Part shown: one piece after another, positions 38,523 through 46,612 of the stretch
Numbering within the stretch: position 1 is the first letter of the stretch
Layout: every line of letters begins with the position of its first letter
Assembly (NCBI GenBank): GCA_009701575.1
Contig: WLJX01000007.1
Location: 1 to 55,774 of the forward strand
DNA: 55,774 nucleotides
Reading direction: 5' to 3'
Source: Actinomycetota bacterium
GTDB lineage: Bacteria; Actinomycetota; Actinomycetes; Nanopelagicales; Nanopelagicaceae
Notes under the pieces: generated by a model
The model's database searches: none
What the model saw: the letters and a program-made list of their open reading frames with translations, nothing else
Told to the model about the DNA's origin: nothing
Made by a program: the position numbers and the translations under genes

Positions 38523-39599
38523 ATGGCCTTCATTGAAGATTTGCAGAAGCTCGTTGAATTTGAATCACCAAGTGAAGACTTGAAGGCGTGCCGCGGAGTA
38601 GTTGAACTCGCAGTAAAAATTGCAGATGAGAACTTGAACTCTGCCGCAGAAATTGTTGAAGAGAATGGTCGCCCAGTTTTTTGGTGGGGCAGCAAAAACC
38701 CAAAAGTTGTACTACTCGCTCACTTGGATACGGTTTGGCCAACTGGTTCGTACCTTCCTACTTGGAGCGTTGCTGGCGATATTGCAAAAGGTCCTGGAAT
38801 TTTCGATATGAAAGCTGGATTCCTTCAAGCAATATATGCAGTTAAAGAAATTCCTGATGCACATTCTAAAGTTGCGATTATTGCGACGACTGATGAGGAA
38901 CTTGGAAGTCAGACCTCGAGAGCGTTAATTGAGAGCGTTTCAAAATCAGCAAGTGCAGTTCTGGTCTTAGAAGCATCGCTAAATGGAAAAGCTAAAACAG
39001 GTCGTAAAGGAACTGCGATGTATCAAATCGCGCTTCATGGCCGCGCATCACATGCCGGATTAGAACCTGAAAAGGGAATAAACGCGACAACAGAAATTGC
39101 CGCAATTGTTATTGAGGTAGCCAAACTTGCGAATCCAGAATTTGGTACAACGGTTGTTCCGACTGTAATGCGAGCCGGCACTACAACTAATACAGTTCCA
39201 GCACTTGCAACTCTTGATATTGATATTCGATCTTATTCAGCCGCAGAATTAATTCGTGTTGAGAGTTCAATTAAGAGCCTTGTAGCCGCGCATTCTGAGG
39301 CAAAACTTGAAGTTACTGGTGGAATTAACAGACCACCGTTAGAAACTTCCGCAACCTTAGAACTTTATGAAATCTTAGAGAAGGTGGCAAGTGAGATCGG
39401 CATGGAACCTATTGGCCATGCATCCGTCGGCGGTGCGAGTGATGGCAACTTCGCAGCAGCAGCAGGTGCTCGTGTATTAGATGGCCTCGGCGCTGTTGGC
39501 GATGGTGCACACGCACCACATGAACAAATATTGCTCTCTTCAATTCCGTCGCGAGTGAAACTTCTAACTGCTTTTATTAAGGAATTAATTCGTGACTGA
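38523..39599 (+). CDS. M20-family metallopeptidase (CPG2-like)
   Basis: A 358-residue di-zinc amidohydrolase/carboxypeptidase. Ligands and catalytic residues are in place: HLDTVWP (His67, Asp69), FDMKAG (Asp95), TTDEELGS (catalytic Glu125, ligand Glu126) and the C-terminal His in GDGAHAPHEQ. GRASHAGLEPEKG begins the dimerisation lid. It probably removes C-terminal glutamate or hydrolyses N-acyl amino acids in the cytoplasm. It starts 14 bp after the helicase-associated gene and overlaps the XPB start by 8 bp, so it is wedged into a pair that is otherwise contiguous. Confidence 0.9.
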   Translation: MAFIEDLQKLVEFESPSEDLKACRGVVELAVKIADENLNSAAEIVEENGRPVFWWGSKNPKVVLLAHLDTVWPTGSYLPTWSVAGDIAKGPGIFDMKAGFLQAIYAVKEIPDAHSKVAIIATTDEELGSQTSRALIESVSKSASAVLVLEASLNGKAKTGRKGTAMYQIALHGRASHAGLEPEKGINATTEIAAIVIEVAKLANPEFGTTVVPTVMRAGTTTNTVPALATLDIDIRSYSAAELIRVESSIKSLVAAHSEAKLEVTGGINRPPLETSATLELYEILEKVASEIGMEPIGHASVGGASDGNFAAAAGARVLDGLGAVGDGAHAPHEQILLSSIPSRVKLLTAFIKELIRD

Positions 39600-41244
39600 T
39601 GGCCCGCTAATTGTTCAGAGTGATAAGACGCTTTTGCTTGATATTGATCATCCGCTCAGTGATGAATGCCGAAGAGCGATAGCCTCTTTTGCTGAACTTG
39701 AAAAATCACCTGAACATATTCATACCTACCGCTTAACTCCACTTGGGCTTTGGAATGCACGTGCCGCTGGACATGATGCTGAACAAGTTGTCGATGTACT
39801 TCTTAAGTATTCACGCTTTGCAGTGCCGCACGCACTTCTCGTTGATGTTGCAGAAACTATGTCGCGCTATGGACGGTTGCGGTTAGAAGCACACCCAGTG
39901 CATGGTCTGGTTTTAGTTTCCCATGATCCAGCAGTTCTCAAGGAAGTTACTCGTGGCAAGAAAGTTGCACCCATGTTGGGACTTCAACTCGATGCTGAAA
40001 CTATCGTGGTACATCCAGGACAGCGCGGATTCTTAAAGCAAGCCTTATTAAAGCTTGGTTGGCCGGCAGAAGATTTTGCAGGATATGTTGATGGCGAGCA
40101 CCATGAGATTGATTTAGTCCAAGATGGATGGAAGATCCGTAAATATCAGGAGTTAGCGGCTGAAGGTTTTTGGCACGGTGGCTCAGGTGTTGTAGTGCTT
40201 CCTTGCGGAGCAGGTAAAACAATCGTTGGCGCCGCTGCAATGGCTCACGCAAAAGCCACAACTTTAATTCTTGTTACGAACACAATTGCCGCAAGACAAT
40301 GGCGAGATGAATTATTGAAACGTACAACACTTCATGAAGATGAAATTGGTGAATATTCTGGCTCTAAGAAAGAGATTCGCCCGGTAACAATTGCGACTTA
40401 TCAGGTTATGACAACGCGCAAACAAGGCGTTTATGCCCACTTGGATCTATTTGATGCAATTGATTGGGGTCTGATTATTTACGACGAAGTCCACTTACTT
40501 CCGGCTCCGATATTTAGATTTACCGCAGATATCCAATCGCGCAGACGCCTTGGTTTAACCGCAACTCTTGTCCGTGAAGACGGAATGGAGGGCGAAGTAT
40601 TTTCGCTCATTGGTCCAAAGCGATTTGATGTTCCTTGGAAGGAGATTGAATCTCAAGGTTACATTGCTCCTGCAGACTGTATTGAAGTCCGTGTTAATTT
40701 AACGCAAGACGAGCGTTTAAATTATGCAACTGCAGAACCTGAAGATCGATATCGATTCTGCTCTACAACAGCTACAAAACGAAAAGTTGCTATTGCATTG
40801 GCAAAGAAACATAGTAATGAGCAAGTATTAATAATTGGCCAGTACATTGACCAGCTTGATGCGTTGAGTGCTGAACTTGGCGTACCTTTGATTAAAGGCG
40901 ATACCCCGATTAAAGAGCGAGAAAGGCTATTTGCTCTCTATCGCACCGGTGAGATCAAATGTTTAGTAGTTTCAAAGGTTGCAAACTTTTCAATCGATTT
41001 ACCAGATGCCACGATCGCAATTCAAGTATCGGGAACTTTTGGCTCACGACAAGAGGAAGCGCAACGACTTGGCAGAATTTTGCGCCCGAAGTCTGATGGA
41101 AGAACTGCAAGATTTTATTCAATTGTTGCAAGAGATTCTGTCGATCAAGACTTTGCGCAGAATCGCCAACGCTTCCTAGCGGAACAGGGATATGCCTATG
41201 GAATTATCGATGCAGATGATGTCTTGATTGCTAACCCAGATTAA
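39592..41244 (+). CDS. XPB-type DNA helicase
   Basis: A 550-residue superfamily 2 helicase (bacterial XPB/ERCC3, Rv0861c-like), a 3'-5' DNA translocase. It starts with GTG and gives MTDGPLIVQSDKTLLLDID, very close to other actinobacterial XPBs. A damage-recognition-like N-terminal domain precedes the motor: Walker A PCGAGKT (204-210), DEVH box (298-301), LTATLVRED, and the C-terminal motor with QRLGRILRPKSDGRTARFYS. The start overlaps the M20 gene by 8 bp and the stop overlaps the convergent glutaredoxin gene by 4 bp. Confidence 0.94.
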   Translation: MTDGPLIVQSDKTLLLDIDHPLSDECRRAIASFAELEKSPEHIHTYRLTPLGLWNARAAGHDAEQVVDVLLKYSRFAVPHALLVDVAETMSRYGRLRLEAHPVHGLVLVSHDPAVLKEVTRGKKVAPMLGLQLDAETIVVHPGQRGFLKQALLKLGWPAEDFAGYVDGEHHEIDLVQDGWKIRKYQELAAEGFWHGGSGVVVLPCGAGKTIVGAAAMAHAKATTLILVTNTIAARQWRDELLKRTTLHEDEIGEYSGSKKEIRPVTIATYQVMTTRKQGVYAHLDLFDAIDWGLIIYDEVHLLPAPIFRFTADIQSRRRLGLTATLVREDGMEGEVFSLIGPKRFDVPWKEIESQGYIAPADCIEVRVNLTQDERLNYATAEPEDRYRFCSTTATKRKVAIALAKKHSNEQVLIIGQYIDQLDALSAELGVPLIKGDTPIKERERLFALYRTGEIKCLVVSKVANFSIDLPDATIAIQVSGTFGSRQEEAQRLGRILRPKSDGRTARFYSIVARDSVDQDFAQNRQRFLAEQGYAYGIIDADDVLIANPD

Positions 41245-41480
41245 AGTTTGGACATTGCCGATCTAAATCTTTCAGGATCAACTCGGAAAAAATCATGTGG
41301 TTCGTTATTAATTAAGATAACTGGAACACTCTCGCCATACTTTTCTTCGAGATCAAGGTTGCCATCGATTAAATTCTTTCTGATTGTGAAGCTAAATTCT
41401 TTCTGCATTTGCTCCAGAACTTCTAGGGCAACATCACAAAGATGACAATTACTCCGTGAATAAATGCTTACTTCAACCAT
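41241..41480 (-). CDS. Glutaredoxin-family protein
   Basis: A 79-residue single thioredoxin fold with YSRSNCHLCDVALE (Cys12, Cys15) and the cis-Pro segment ESVPVILIN. This CHLC type (DUF836/NrdH-neighbour group) is common in actinobacteria as a small dithiol reductase. It overlaps the XPB stop by 4 bp and is probably expressed alone from a leaderless promoter. Confidence 0.85.
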   Translation of the reverse strand: MVEVSIYSRSNCHLCDVALEVLEQMQKEFSFTIRKNLIDGNLDLEEKYGESVPVILINNEPHDFFRVDPERFRSAMSKL

Positions 41481-41486
41481 TTATTA

Positions 41487-41492
41487 ATTCTA
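41487..41492 (-). promoter_or_regulatory. -10 box of the glutaredoxin gene (leaderless)
   Basis: TAGAAT on the minus strand ends exactly 6 nt before ATG 41480. Confidence 0.55.
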
Positions 41493-41567
41493 TGACAATT
41501 ATGGATATTGCCAGGCTTTTCTAAGCGAGGAAGGTCAAGGCAGGTGGTATCCCGAGGGTTCGACTGC

Positions 41568-41573
41568 TAGCGT
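41568..41573 (+). promoter_or_regulatory. -10 box of the secreted peptidase-like gene
   Basis: TAGCGT ends 7 nt before ATG 41581. This supports ATG 41581 over the in-frame TTG two codons upstream (41575), which would fall before the predicted transcription start. Confidence 0.45.
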
Positions 41574-41580
41574 TTTGCCT

Positions 41581-43953
41581 ATGCGTGCCAGATATCTTCT
41601 GCTGATAGCAGGACTTTTTAGCGGAGTTCTTGTTGCACCCACATATGCACTTCCTTCAGAAGTTAAGTCAATAGATGCACCGTGGGTCTATTTTTATGCA
41701 GACCAGTCTGGAAGACCACTTCTAACTAAAAATGCCATTCCAAGAACTTTTTCCCAGGAAAAAGCGTTAGTAAAGAGTTCCTTTAAAGTTGATTTCACAA
41801 ATACCCCAGAAATTTATCGCCCAGCTATTAACGCTGCAATTGATGTTTGGTCGCAGAACTTCAACTCCCAAGTCCCAGTAAAAGTTCAAGTTTTGTGGGA
41901 ACGACAAGCATCTGCGGGAACACTCGCTGCAGCATCACCAGGAAAATTTCATTCAAACTTCAAAAATATTCCGGATAAGGATCTCTGGTATGCGTCGGCT
42001 CTTGCAGATGCAATTGCAGGCGAAGATATTGAACCAACAATTGCTGAAGTAACGATACGAATTAATTCAACAAATGGTCCAATGCTTTATCTTGGAACAG
42101 ATGGAAATTGTCCGAGTACAAAATATGATCTTGAGTCAATGATTTTGCATGAAATGGCCCACGGCCTTGGCTTCTTATCAAATGCAGATTACGACAGTCG
42201 CTATGGTTATGGAAGCATTCAACAACCGACGCCTTTCGATGCCTATGCTCAAATTTCAGATGGTCGTAGATTGATGGATTTAGATTCACCTTCTATCGCT
42301 TTGGGGGAGGCTCTTAGCCAATCTCTTGTCTGGTCGGGCGCAAATGGAGTGAAAGCGAATAACGGAATTAAGCCACCGTTATATACACCGAAAGTATATG
42401 AACTTGGCTCATCTGTAAGTCACTTAGATGAAGCAACTTTTGAGAACGATCCCAAGAATGCTGTTATGTCACCGAACTTGAAATTTGGTGAAGTTTTTCA
42501 TGATCCTGGGCCGCTTTTAATGGCGATGTTTGATGACATGTTAGCCAAACCCCCAGCCGGATTACCTTTTGGAACTCCAGGTACTCCCCGAAATGTAAAG
42601 GCTCTAGTTGGTGATCGATCTGCAATTGTTAGTTTCGATCCCCCGATTAACCAACGCACTGCACAAGTATCTTCTTATGTAATCAAAGTAAATCAAACTA
42701 AGGTTGAAAAAATTGTCACTTCAAGCCCCGCGGTCATTACTGGGCTTACCAATGGCTCGGTTTACTCCTTTACTTTAACCGCGAAAAATGCAGTGGGAAT
42801 TTCAACTGAAGCAACAACAAATGGCATCATCCCGCAAGGGGCTTGGCGAAAAACGATTATTGATTCGACCGCAGACGGAAAGTATCTAGCAACAGCAATC
42901 TATGCCGGTAAGACAGTTATTGCATATTCAGATACTCAGAACGGGCTACTAAAACTCGCTACTTGGAGCGGTAAGAAGTGGTTAATTCAAACAGTTGATG
43001 GTGATGGAACTAAGAGTGGTAAGACTAAGAACAGTGTTGCTGGAAGTGTTTCAATCTGTACAAATAAGATTGGTAAAACCGAGTACTTAAATCTCTATTA
43101 TGGAGACCTAACAAATAAAGATCTTCGTCGCGCCTCTTATAATGGGAAAAAATGGAGCTTTGAAGTTATAGATGGCGATGGCCCAATAATTCAAGATTAC
43201 AAGCAGGCGGCTAGGGTAAGAACTGCTAGTGATGTAAGTGTTTCAAATGCCTGCGCAATCACGTCGGCTGGCGAACAAGTTTTTTACCGCGATGAAAGCC
43301 AGGGTATTTTGCTCGGCGCAGTGCGCGATGGTAAAGATTGGCGCTATGAAATTGTCGATGGTGACTCACTCCTCAATGGAAGAACTATGGGTGATGTGGC
43401 ATTCCACCTTCAAGCAAAGAGCGTTGGCACAAAGGTTACAGTTGCTTATGACTCAATACTTTCTGTAAGCAATTCTGATAAGAGTGCACTTCGTGGTGAT
43501 GTCCGCACCGCAACTCGCGAAAGCGCATTTCCTGAAGATTGGAAGTATCAAACACTTCAAGCAAGTAGTACAAACACGATAGTTGCAGGATATGACGTAG
43601 CTCTGTCCTTGAATTCTAAGGTTTTGAATGCAAGCTGGTTGGGCGCATCAGCCGTTTCACTTCCAAAACCAGATCAGATTCAATGGAACAAAGTTGGCCT
43701 TGAGGCCCTTCCAAATACAGTTAAAACTGATTACTTTGGTGCGCCAAGTTCACCTATCGCCGTTGATGAATCAGCAATTATCTTCGGCTGTGAAGATCGC
43801 ATCTGTGCCTTTAACAAAATAGATAAGACTTTTAATTTGATATCTGCAACTAGCGCCACATCTGCTAAATCAACGGTCTGGATAACAATTAATAAAATTA
43901 AGTTTGCCTTAATTGCAAGTGAGGGAAAACTGACCTCTTTTAGAAAGCCTTAG
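41581..43953 (+). CDS. Secreted zinc-metallopeptidase-like protein with FN3 and repeat region
   Basis: A 790-residue exported protein. A Sec signal peptide ends near Ala22 (APTYA-L). Residues 30-330 form a peptidase-like domain with HEMAHGLGFL (zinc ligands His190 and His194, catalytic Glu191). The metzincin third ligand position is Ser200, so the fold is close to but not a standard metzincin. Two Cys (in DGNCPST, and later pairs) may form disulfides. Residues about 333-420 are a fibronectin type III domain. The C-terminal 370 residues contain repeats built around W-x-(5-9)-(V/I)-DGD (TVDGDG, VIDGDG, IVDGDS), probably a beta-propeller-like surface-binding region. No cell-wall anchor is seen. 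It ends directly against a convergent secreted-protein gene. Confidence 0.75.
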   Translation: MRARYLLLIAGLFSGVLVAPTYALPSEVKSIDAPWVYFYADQSGRPLLTKNAIPRTFSQEKALVKSSFKVDFTNTPEIYRPAINAAIDVWSQNFNSQVPVKVQVLWERQASAGTLAAASPGKFHSNFKNIPDKDLWYASALADAIAGEDIEPTIAEVTIRINSTNGPMLYLGTDGNCPSTKYDLESMILHEMAHGLGFLSNADYDSRYGYGSIQQPTPFDAYAQISDGRRLMDLDSPSIALGEALSQSLVWSGANGVKANNGIKPPLYTPKVYELGSSVSHLDEATFENDPKNAVMSPNLKFGEVFHDPGPLLMAMFDDMLAKPPAGLPFGTPGTPRNVKALVGDRSAIVSFDPPINQRTAQVSSYVIKVNQTKVEKIVTSSPAVITGLTNGSVYSFTLTAKNAVGISTEATTNGIIPQGAWRKTIIDSTADGKYLATAIYAGKTVIAYSDTQNGLLKLATWSGKKWLIQTVDGDGTKSGKTKNSVAGSVSICTNKIGKTEYLNLYYGDLTNKDLRRASYNGKKWSFEVIDGDGPIIQDYKQAARVRTASDVSVSNACAITSAGEQVFYRDESQGILLGAVRDGKDWRYEIVDGDSLLNGRTMGDVAFHLQAKSVGTKVTVAYDSILSVSNSDKSALRGDVRTATRESAFPEDWKYQTLQASSTNTIVAGYDVALSLNSKVLNASWLGASAVSLPKPDQIQWNKVGLEALPNTVKTDYFGAPSSPIAVDESAIIFGCEDRICAFNKIDKTFNLISATSATSAKSTVWITINKIKFALIASEGKLTSFRKP

Positions 43954-44901
43954 CTAAGCCATATTTGGAAGAACGTGAATTTCATTATCTAAATTTGTCT
44001 CTACTAAAACTACTGCCCCAATTCCTGATTGCCAGAGAACCTTTTTAACTTTTCCGGTAAATGAATTTGCAGCTAGTACCTTTCCCGCCTTTGTATATTT
44101 CACTATTACCGGTGTTGGAGATTTTGCACGCCAAGATGGGATTCCAATAATTGTTGTTTTTGAGATAAAACTCTTCAGGTTATTAACGCCCGCTTTAATG
44201 GTTGCTATTGCTGGTGGTTTTACAGCAGCAATCTTTCCCAAAGTTAATTCAGAGAAGCTACCTGATTGATCTAATGAAATCGAGAATTGTTGAGTAACTA
44301 AATCTTTCGTGATATTTCCAGTTACTTTAAAATTGGTTCCATCAAAGTTAATGACTGACGGAGCGACCATGCCATCCACATCAAAATAGTAAGTTTCAGC
44401 GAGTTGACCAGTAACTCCAACTTTCCAAATTACTAATCTGTTTAGGGAATTTATGGGAGTAGTAACAGGGTCAACCACAACGGAGTCCAAATTGAGTGTG
44501 GCGGTATCAATAATTGAAGTAGTGGTTTCAATTGGTTTTGAAGTAGCACCGACAATCCAAAAATATCCTGATTTATCTTTAGTTATTGCCGTGGCAATAT
44601 CATCACTTGAACTTCCTAATCGCAAATCCCAAAGTCGAACTTTCGATTTATCGAGAGCAGTGATAAAGCCATCACTTCCACCAAGCGATGGCGCTGTTAC
44701 TAAATTCGTTAAGCCACTTTCAATGGTTCCAACAATCGCAATAACAGTTGGGTTTACTGTGAAATCTGAAATTTGGTCACCGGACCCTGCCGGAGAAATT
44801 GCAGTAATTGGCGCTTTGGCTGGTGTTACTCTGATTGCCGCATTAGCTGCGGGTGTAAAACATGCGAGGGAAATAACAAAAAGCGCAACGCGAAATTTCA
44901 C
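43954..44901 (-). CDS. Secreted beta-rich protein of unknown function
   Basis: A 315-residue protein with a Sec signal peptide (cleavage near Asn20-Ala21/Ala22, PAANA-A). The mature part has no cysteines and is rich in Thr, Val and Ser with short strands. Segments such as SSDDIATAITKDKSGYFWIVGATS resemble a blade of a beta-propeller (SBBP-like). I do not recognise the family with confidence. It starts with GTG overlapping the proC stop (GTGA), so it is translated behind proC, an unexpected partner. Confidence 0.7.
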   Translation of the reverse strand: MKFRVALFVISLACFTPAANAAIRVTPAKAPITAISPAGSGDQISDFTVNPTVIAIVGTIESGLTNLVTAPSLGGSDGFITALDKSKVRLWDLRLGSSSDDIATAITKDKSGYFWIVGATSKPIETTTSIIDTATLNLDSVVVDPVTTPINSLNRLVIWKVGVTGQLAETYYFDVDGMVAPSVINFDGTNFKVTGNITKDLVTQQFSISLDQSGSFSELTLGKIAAVKPPAIATIKAGVNNLKSFISKTTIIGIPSWRAKSPTPVIVKYTKAGKVLAANSFTGKVKKVLWQSGIGAVVLVETNLDNEIHVLPNMA

Positions 44902-45722
44902 GCGAGCTCCTGGGACCGATCCCGCGCCGCAGTCATAGCCTTCTCAATTACTTCACCAAAATTTGCTTCATTAAAAACTTTAAGGGCCGCCGCTGTTGTT
45001 CCATTTGGACTCGTTACATTTTCACGAAGAGTCGTCGCGCTCTTTCCGGATTGCTCCAGCATTGCTGCTGAACCAACGATTGTCTGAATAGCAAGAGTCG
45101 AAGCCTGTTCTTCCGATAAACCTAGCGCGACACCCGACTTAATGATCTCCTCCACAAATGCGAAGAAATAGGCTGGGCCAGATCCGCTCACAGCGGTTAC
45201 TGCATCTTGCAATTCTTCATCTACAGAAATTACTTTGCCACAGGTAGCAAGAAAATCAGCGACAAATTTGGCCTGTTCTTGGCTCACATTCGCGCCTAAC
45301 GAAATTGCTGCCATTCCTTGCCCAATAAGCGTTGGAGTATTTGGCATAACTCTGATCACTGAAACTTTTTCAGAAGTCTTCTCGCTGATGAATTTAGTAG
45401 TTTTCCCAGCAGCAAATGAGACAAGAAGTGCACTCTTATTTAAATCTGGAGCGATTGCCGCTAACAAATCTGCTAGATCTTGGGGTTTAACTACCAACAA
45501 AATAACATCACTGGTTTTTGCAAGCTCGCTTAATTCAAGGGCCCGAGCGCCATATTTCGTGGATATCTCACGAGCTCGATCCGTGCGCTTTTCTGTGAAG
45601 ACAATCTGCGCCTTAGGAAATCTCGAAGATACGAGTCCTGAAATCAACGCTTCACCCATAACGCCAACACCAATTAAACCAACTTGGTATTTGGAAGTTG
45701 AGAATGAAGATTGCAGTGACAT
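44898..45722 (-). CDS. proC: Pyrroline-5-carboxylate reductase
   Basis: A 274-residue NAD(P)H-dependent enzyme making proline. QVGLIGVGVMGEALISGL is the Rossmann motif, VIRVMPNTPTLIGQGM the middle signature, and AVSGSGPAYFFAFVEEIIKSGVALGLS the ProC hallmark. ENVTSPNGTTAAALKVF lies near the C terminus. It starts at ATG 45722, where the predicted +1 lies on the A, and it leads a two-gene operon with the secreted protein. Confidence 0.95.
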   Translation of the reverse strand: MSLQSSFSTSKYQVGLIGVGVMGEALISGLVSSRFPKAQIVFTEKRTDRAREISTKYGARALELSELAKTSDVILLVVKPQDLADLLAAIAPDLNKSALLVSFAAGKTTKFISEKTSEKVSVIRVMPNTPTLIGQGMAAISLGANVSQEQAKFVADFLATCGKVISVDEELQDAVTAVSGSGPAYFFAFVEEIIKSGVALGLSEEQASTLAIQTIVGSAAMLEQSGKSATTLRENVTSPNGTTAAALKVFNEANFGEVIEKAMTAARDRSQELA

Positions 45723-45728
45723 ACGAGA

Positions 45729-45734
45729 AGCCTA
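45729..45734 (-). promoter_or_regulatory. -10 box of proC (leaderless)
   Basis: TAGGCT on the minus strand ends exactly 6 nt before ATG 45722. The same hexamer serves the divergent cysteine-rich protein gene 70 bp away. Confidence 0.6.
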
Positions 45735-45757
45735 CCTAAAGCCGACTTCTCGGATGT

Positions 45758-45776
45758 GCTTATTTATGAAATAAGC
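45758..45776. promoter_or_regulatory. 19-bp palindrome in the proC / cysteine-rich protein gap
   Basis: Arms GCTTATTT (45758-45765) and AAATAAGC (45769-45776) are perfectly complementary around ATG. The site covers the spacer just upstream of the -10 box of the cysteine-rich gene, where a repressor would block polymerase. It is 24 bp from the proC -10 box. Candidate operator. Confidence 0.5.
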
Positions 45777-45778
45777 CC

Positions 45779-45784
45779 TAGGCT
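45779..45784 (+). promoter_or_regulatory. -10 box of the cysteine-rich protein gene
   Basis: TAGGCT ends 8 nt before ATG 45793, predicting a leader of about 2 nt. Confidence 0.5.
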
Positions 45785-45792
45785 CTGCGATT

Positions 45793-46611
45793 ATGCCTGA
45801 GGTAAAACCAAATTTCGCTCGCGACTGGGTCGAATTTATAGATCCTGCAAAGCCAGAAGAACTTTACAAATGCGACCTGACTTGGCTCACTTCTTATTGG
45901 ACATGCATCTATGGAAACGGTTGCTGTGGCATTGATGCTGACAAGCCAGATGCTGGTTGTTGTTCTGATGGTGCTTATTATTCTGATGATGCAGACGAGA
46001 AGAGAACGCTGGAAGTTGCGAAGCGTTTAACGCCAGAAATGTGGCAATATTTCGATGAAGCCCAGCCAAAGAAATCCAAGGGCAAGATGCAAATTTCTGA
46101 GACTGGCTTAGATAAAGATCGCAAGACCAGAAATATTGATGATTCATGTATCTTCTTAAATCGTAAGGGTTACAGCGCTCCTGGATTTACCGGCAACTTT
46201 GGTTGCGTACTTCATCACTTGGCAGAAAAAGAGGGCGTCCACTTTGTAGAAACAAAGCCAGATGTTTGTTGGCAACTTCCAATTCGCAGAAGTTTTGAAG
46301 AGCGAGAATTTGGCGATAAACAAGTTACCGTAAATGTGATTGGTGAATATGAACGCTTAGCATGGGGCGATGGCGGAGAAGATTTTGATTGGTATTGCAC
46401 AAGCAATACCGAAGCACATGTGGGCCGCGAACCTGTTTATATCTCAAATAAGGTTGAACTCGTTGCACTTATGGGACAACCAGCATATGACGTTCTCAAA
46501 GAGCATTGTGATAATCGAATTGAAGCAATTGCTGCAACGCGTAAAGAGCAGAAGAAGCGTGAATTACCACTCTTTATTATTCATCCCGCAACAGTTGCAG
46601 CAGGCAAGTAA
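45793..46611 (+). CDS. Cysteine-rich protein of unknown function (DUF3109-like)
   Basis: A 272-residue cytoplasmic protein with 11 cysteines: 27, 38, 44, 45, 56, 57, 119, 138, 159, 202 and 239. The CIYGNGCCGI and GCCSDGAYY clusters, SCIFLNRKG and CVLHHLAEKEG resemble DUF3109/YkgJ-type metal or iron-sulfur proteins, but no assigned function follows. Tyr/Trp/Asp content is high. It lies beside proC on one side and the retinal-forming blh on the other (1-bp gap, convergent). Family link is from pattern memory only. Confidence 0.65.
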   Translation: MPEVKPNFARDWVEFIDPAKPEELYKCDLTWLTSYWTCIYGNGCCGIDADKPDAGCCSDGAYYSDDADEKRTLEVAKRLTPEMWQYFDEAQPKKSKGKMQISETGLDKDRKTRNIDDSCIFLNRKGYSAPGFTGNFGCVLHHLAEKEGVHFVETKPDVCWQLPIRRSFEEREFGDKQVTVNVIGEYERLAWGDGGEDFDWYCTSNTEAHVGREPVYISNKVELVALMGQPAYDVLKEHCDNRIEAIAATRKEQKKRELPLFIIHPATVAAGK

Positions 46612-46612
46612 T

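Noticed and set aside
41575-41580. TTG start for the secreted peptidase-like protein
   Set aside because: It would lie before the predicted transcription start; ATG 41581 gives a standard signal peptide.
42148-42178. Canonical metzincin site in the secreted protein
   Set aside because: The position three residues after the Gly is Ser, not His or Asp, so the metzincin consensus is incomplete.
44453-45774. Plus-strand frames of 161, 104 and 179 codons over proC and the secreted gene
   Set aside because: All are antisense to coding sequence with clear signal peptide or ProC motifs.
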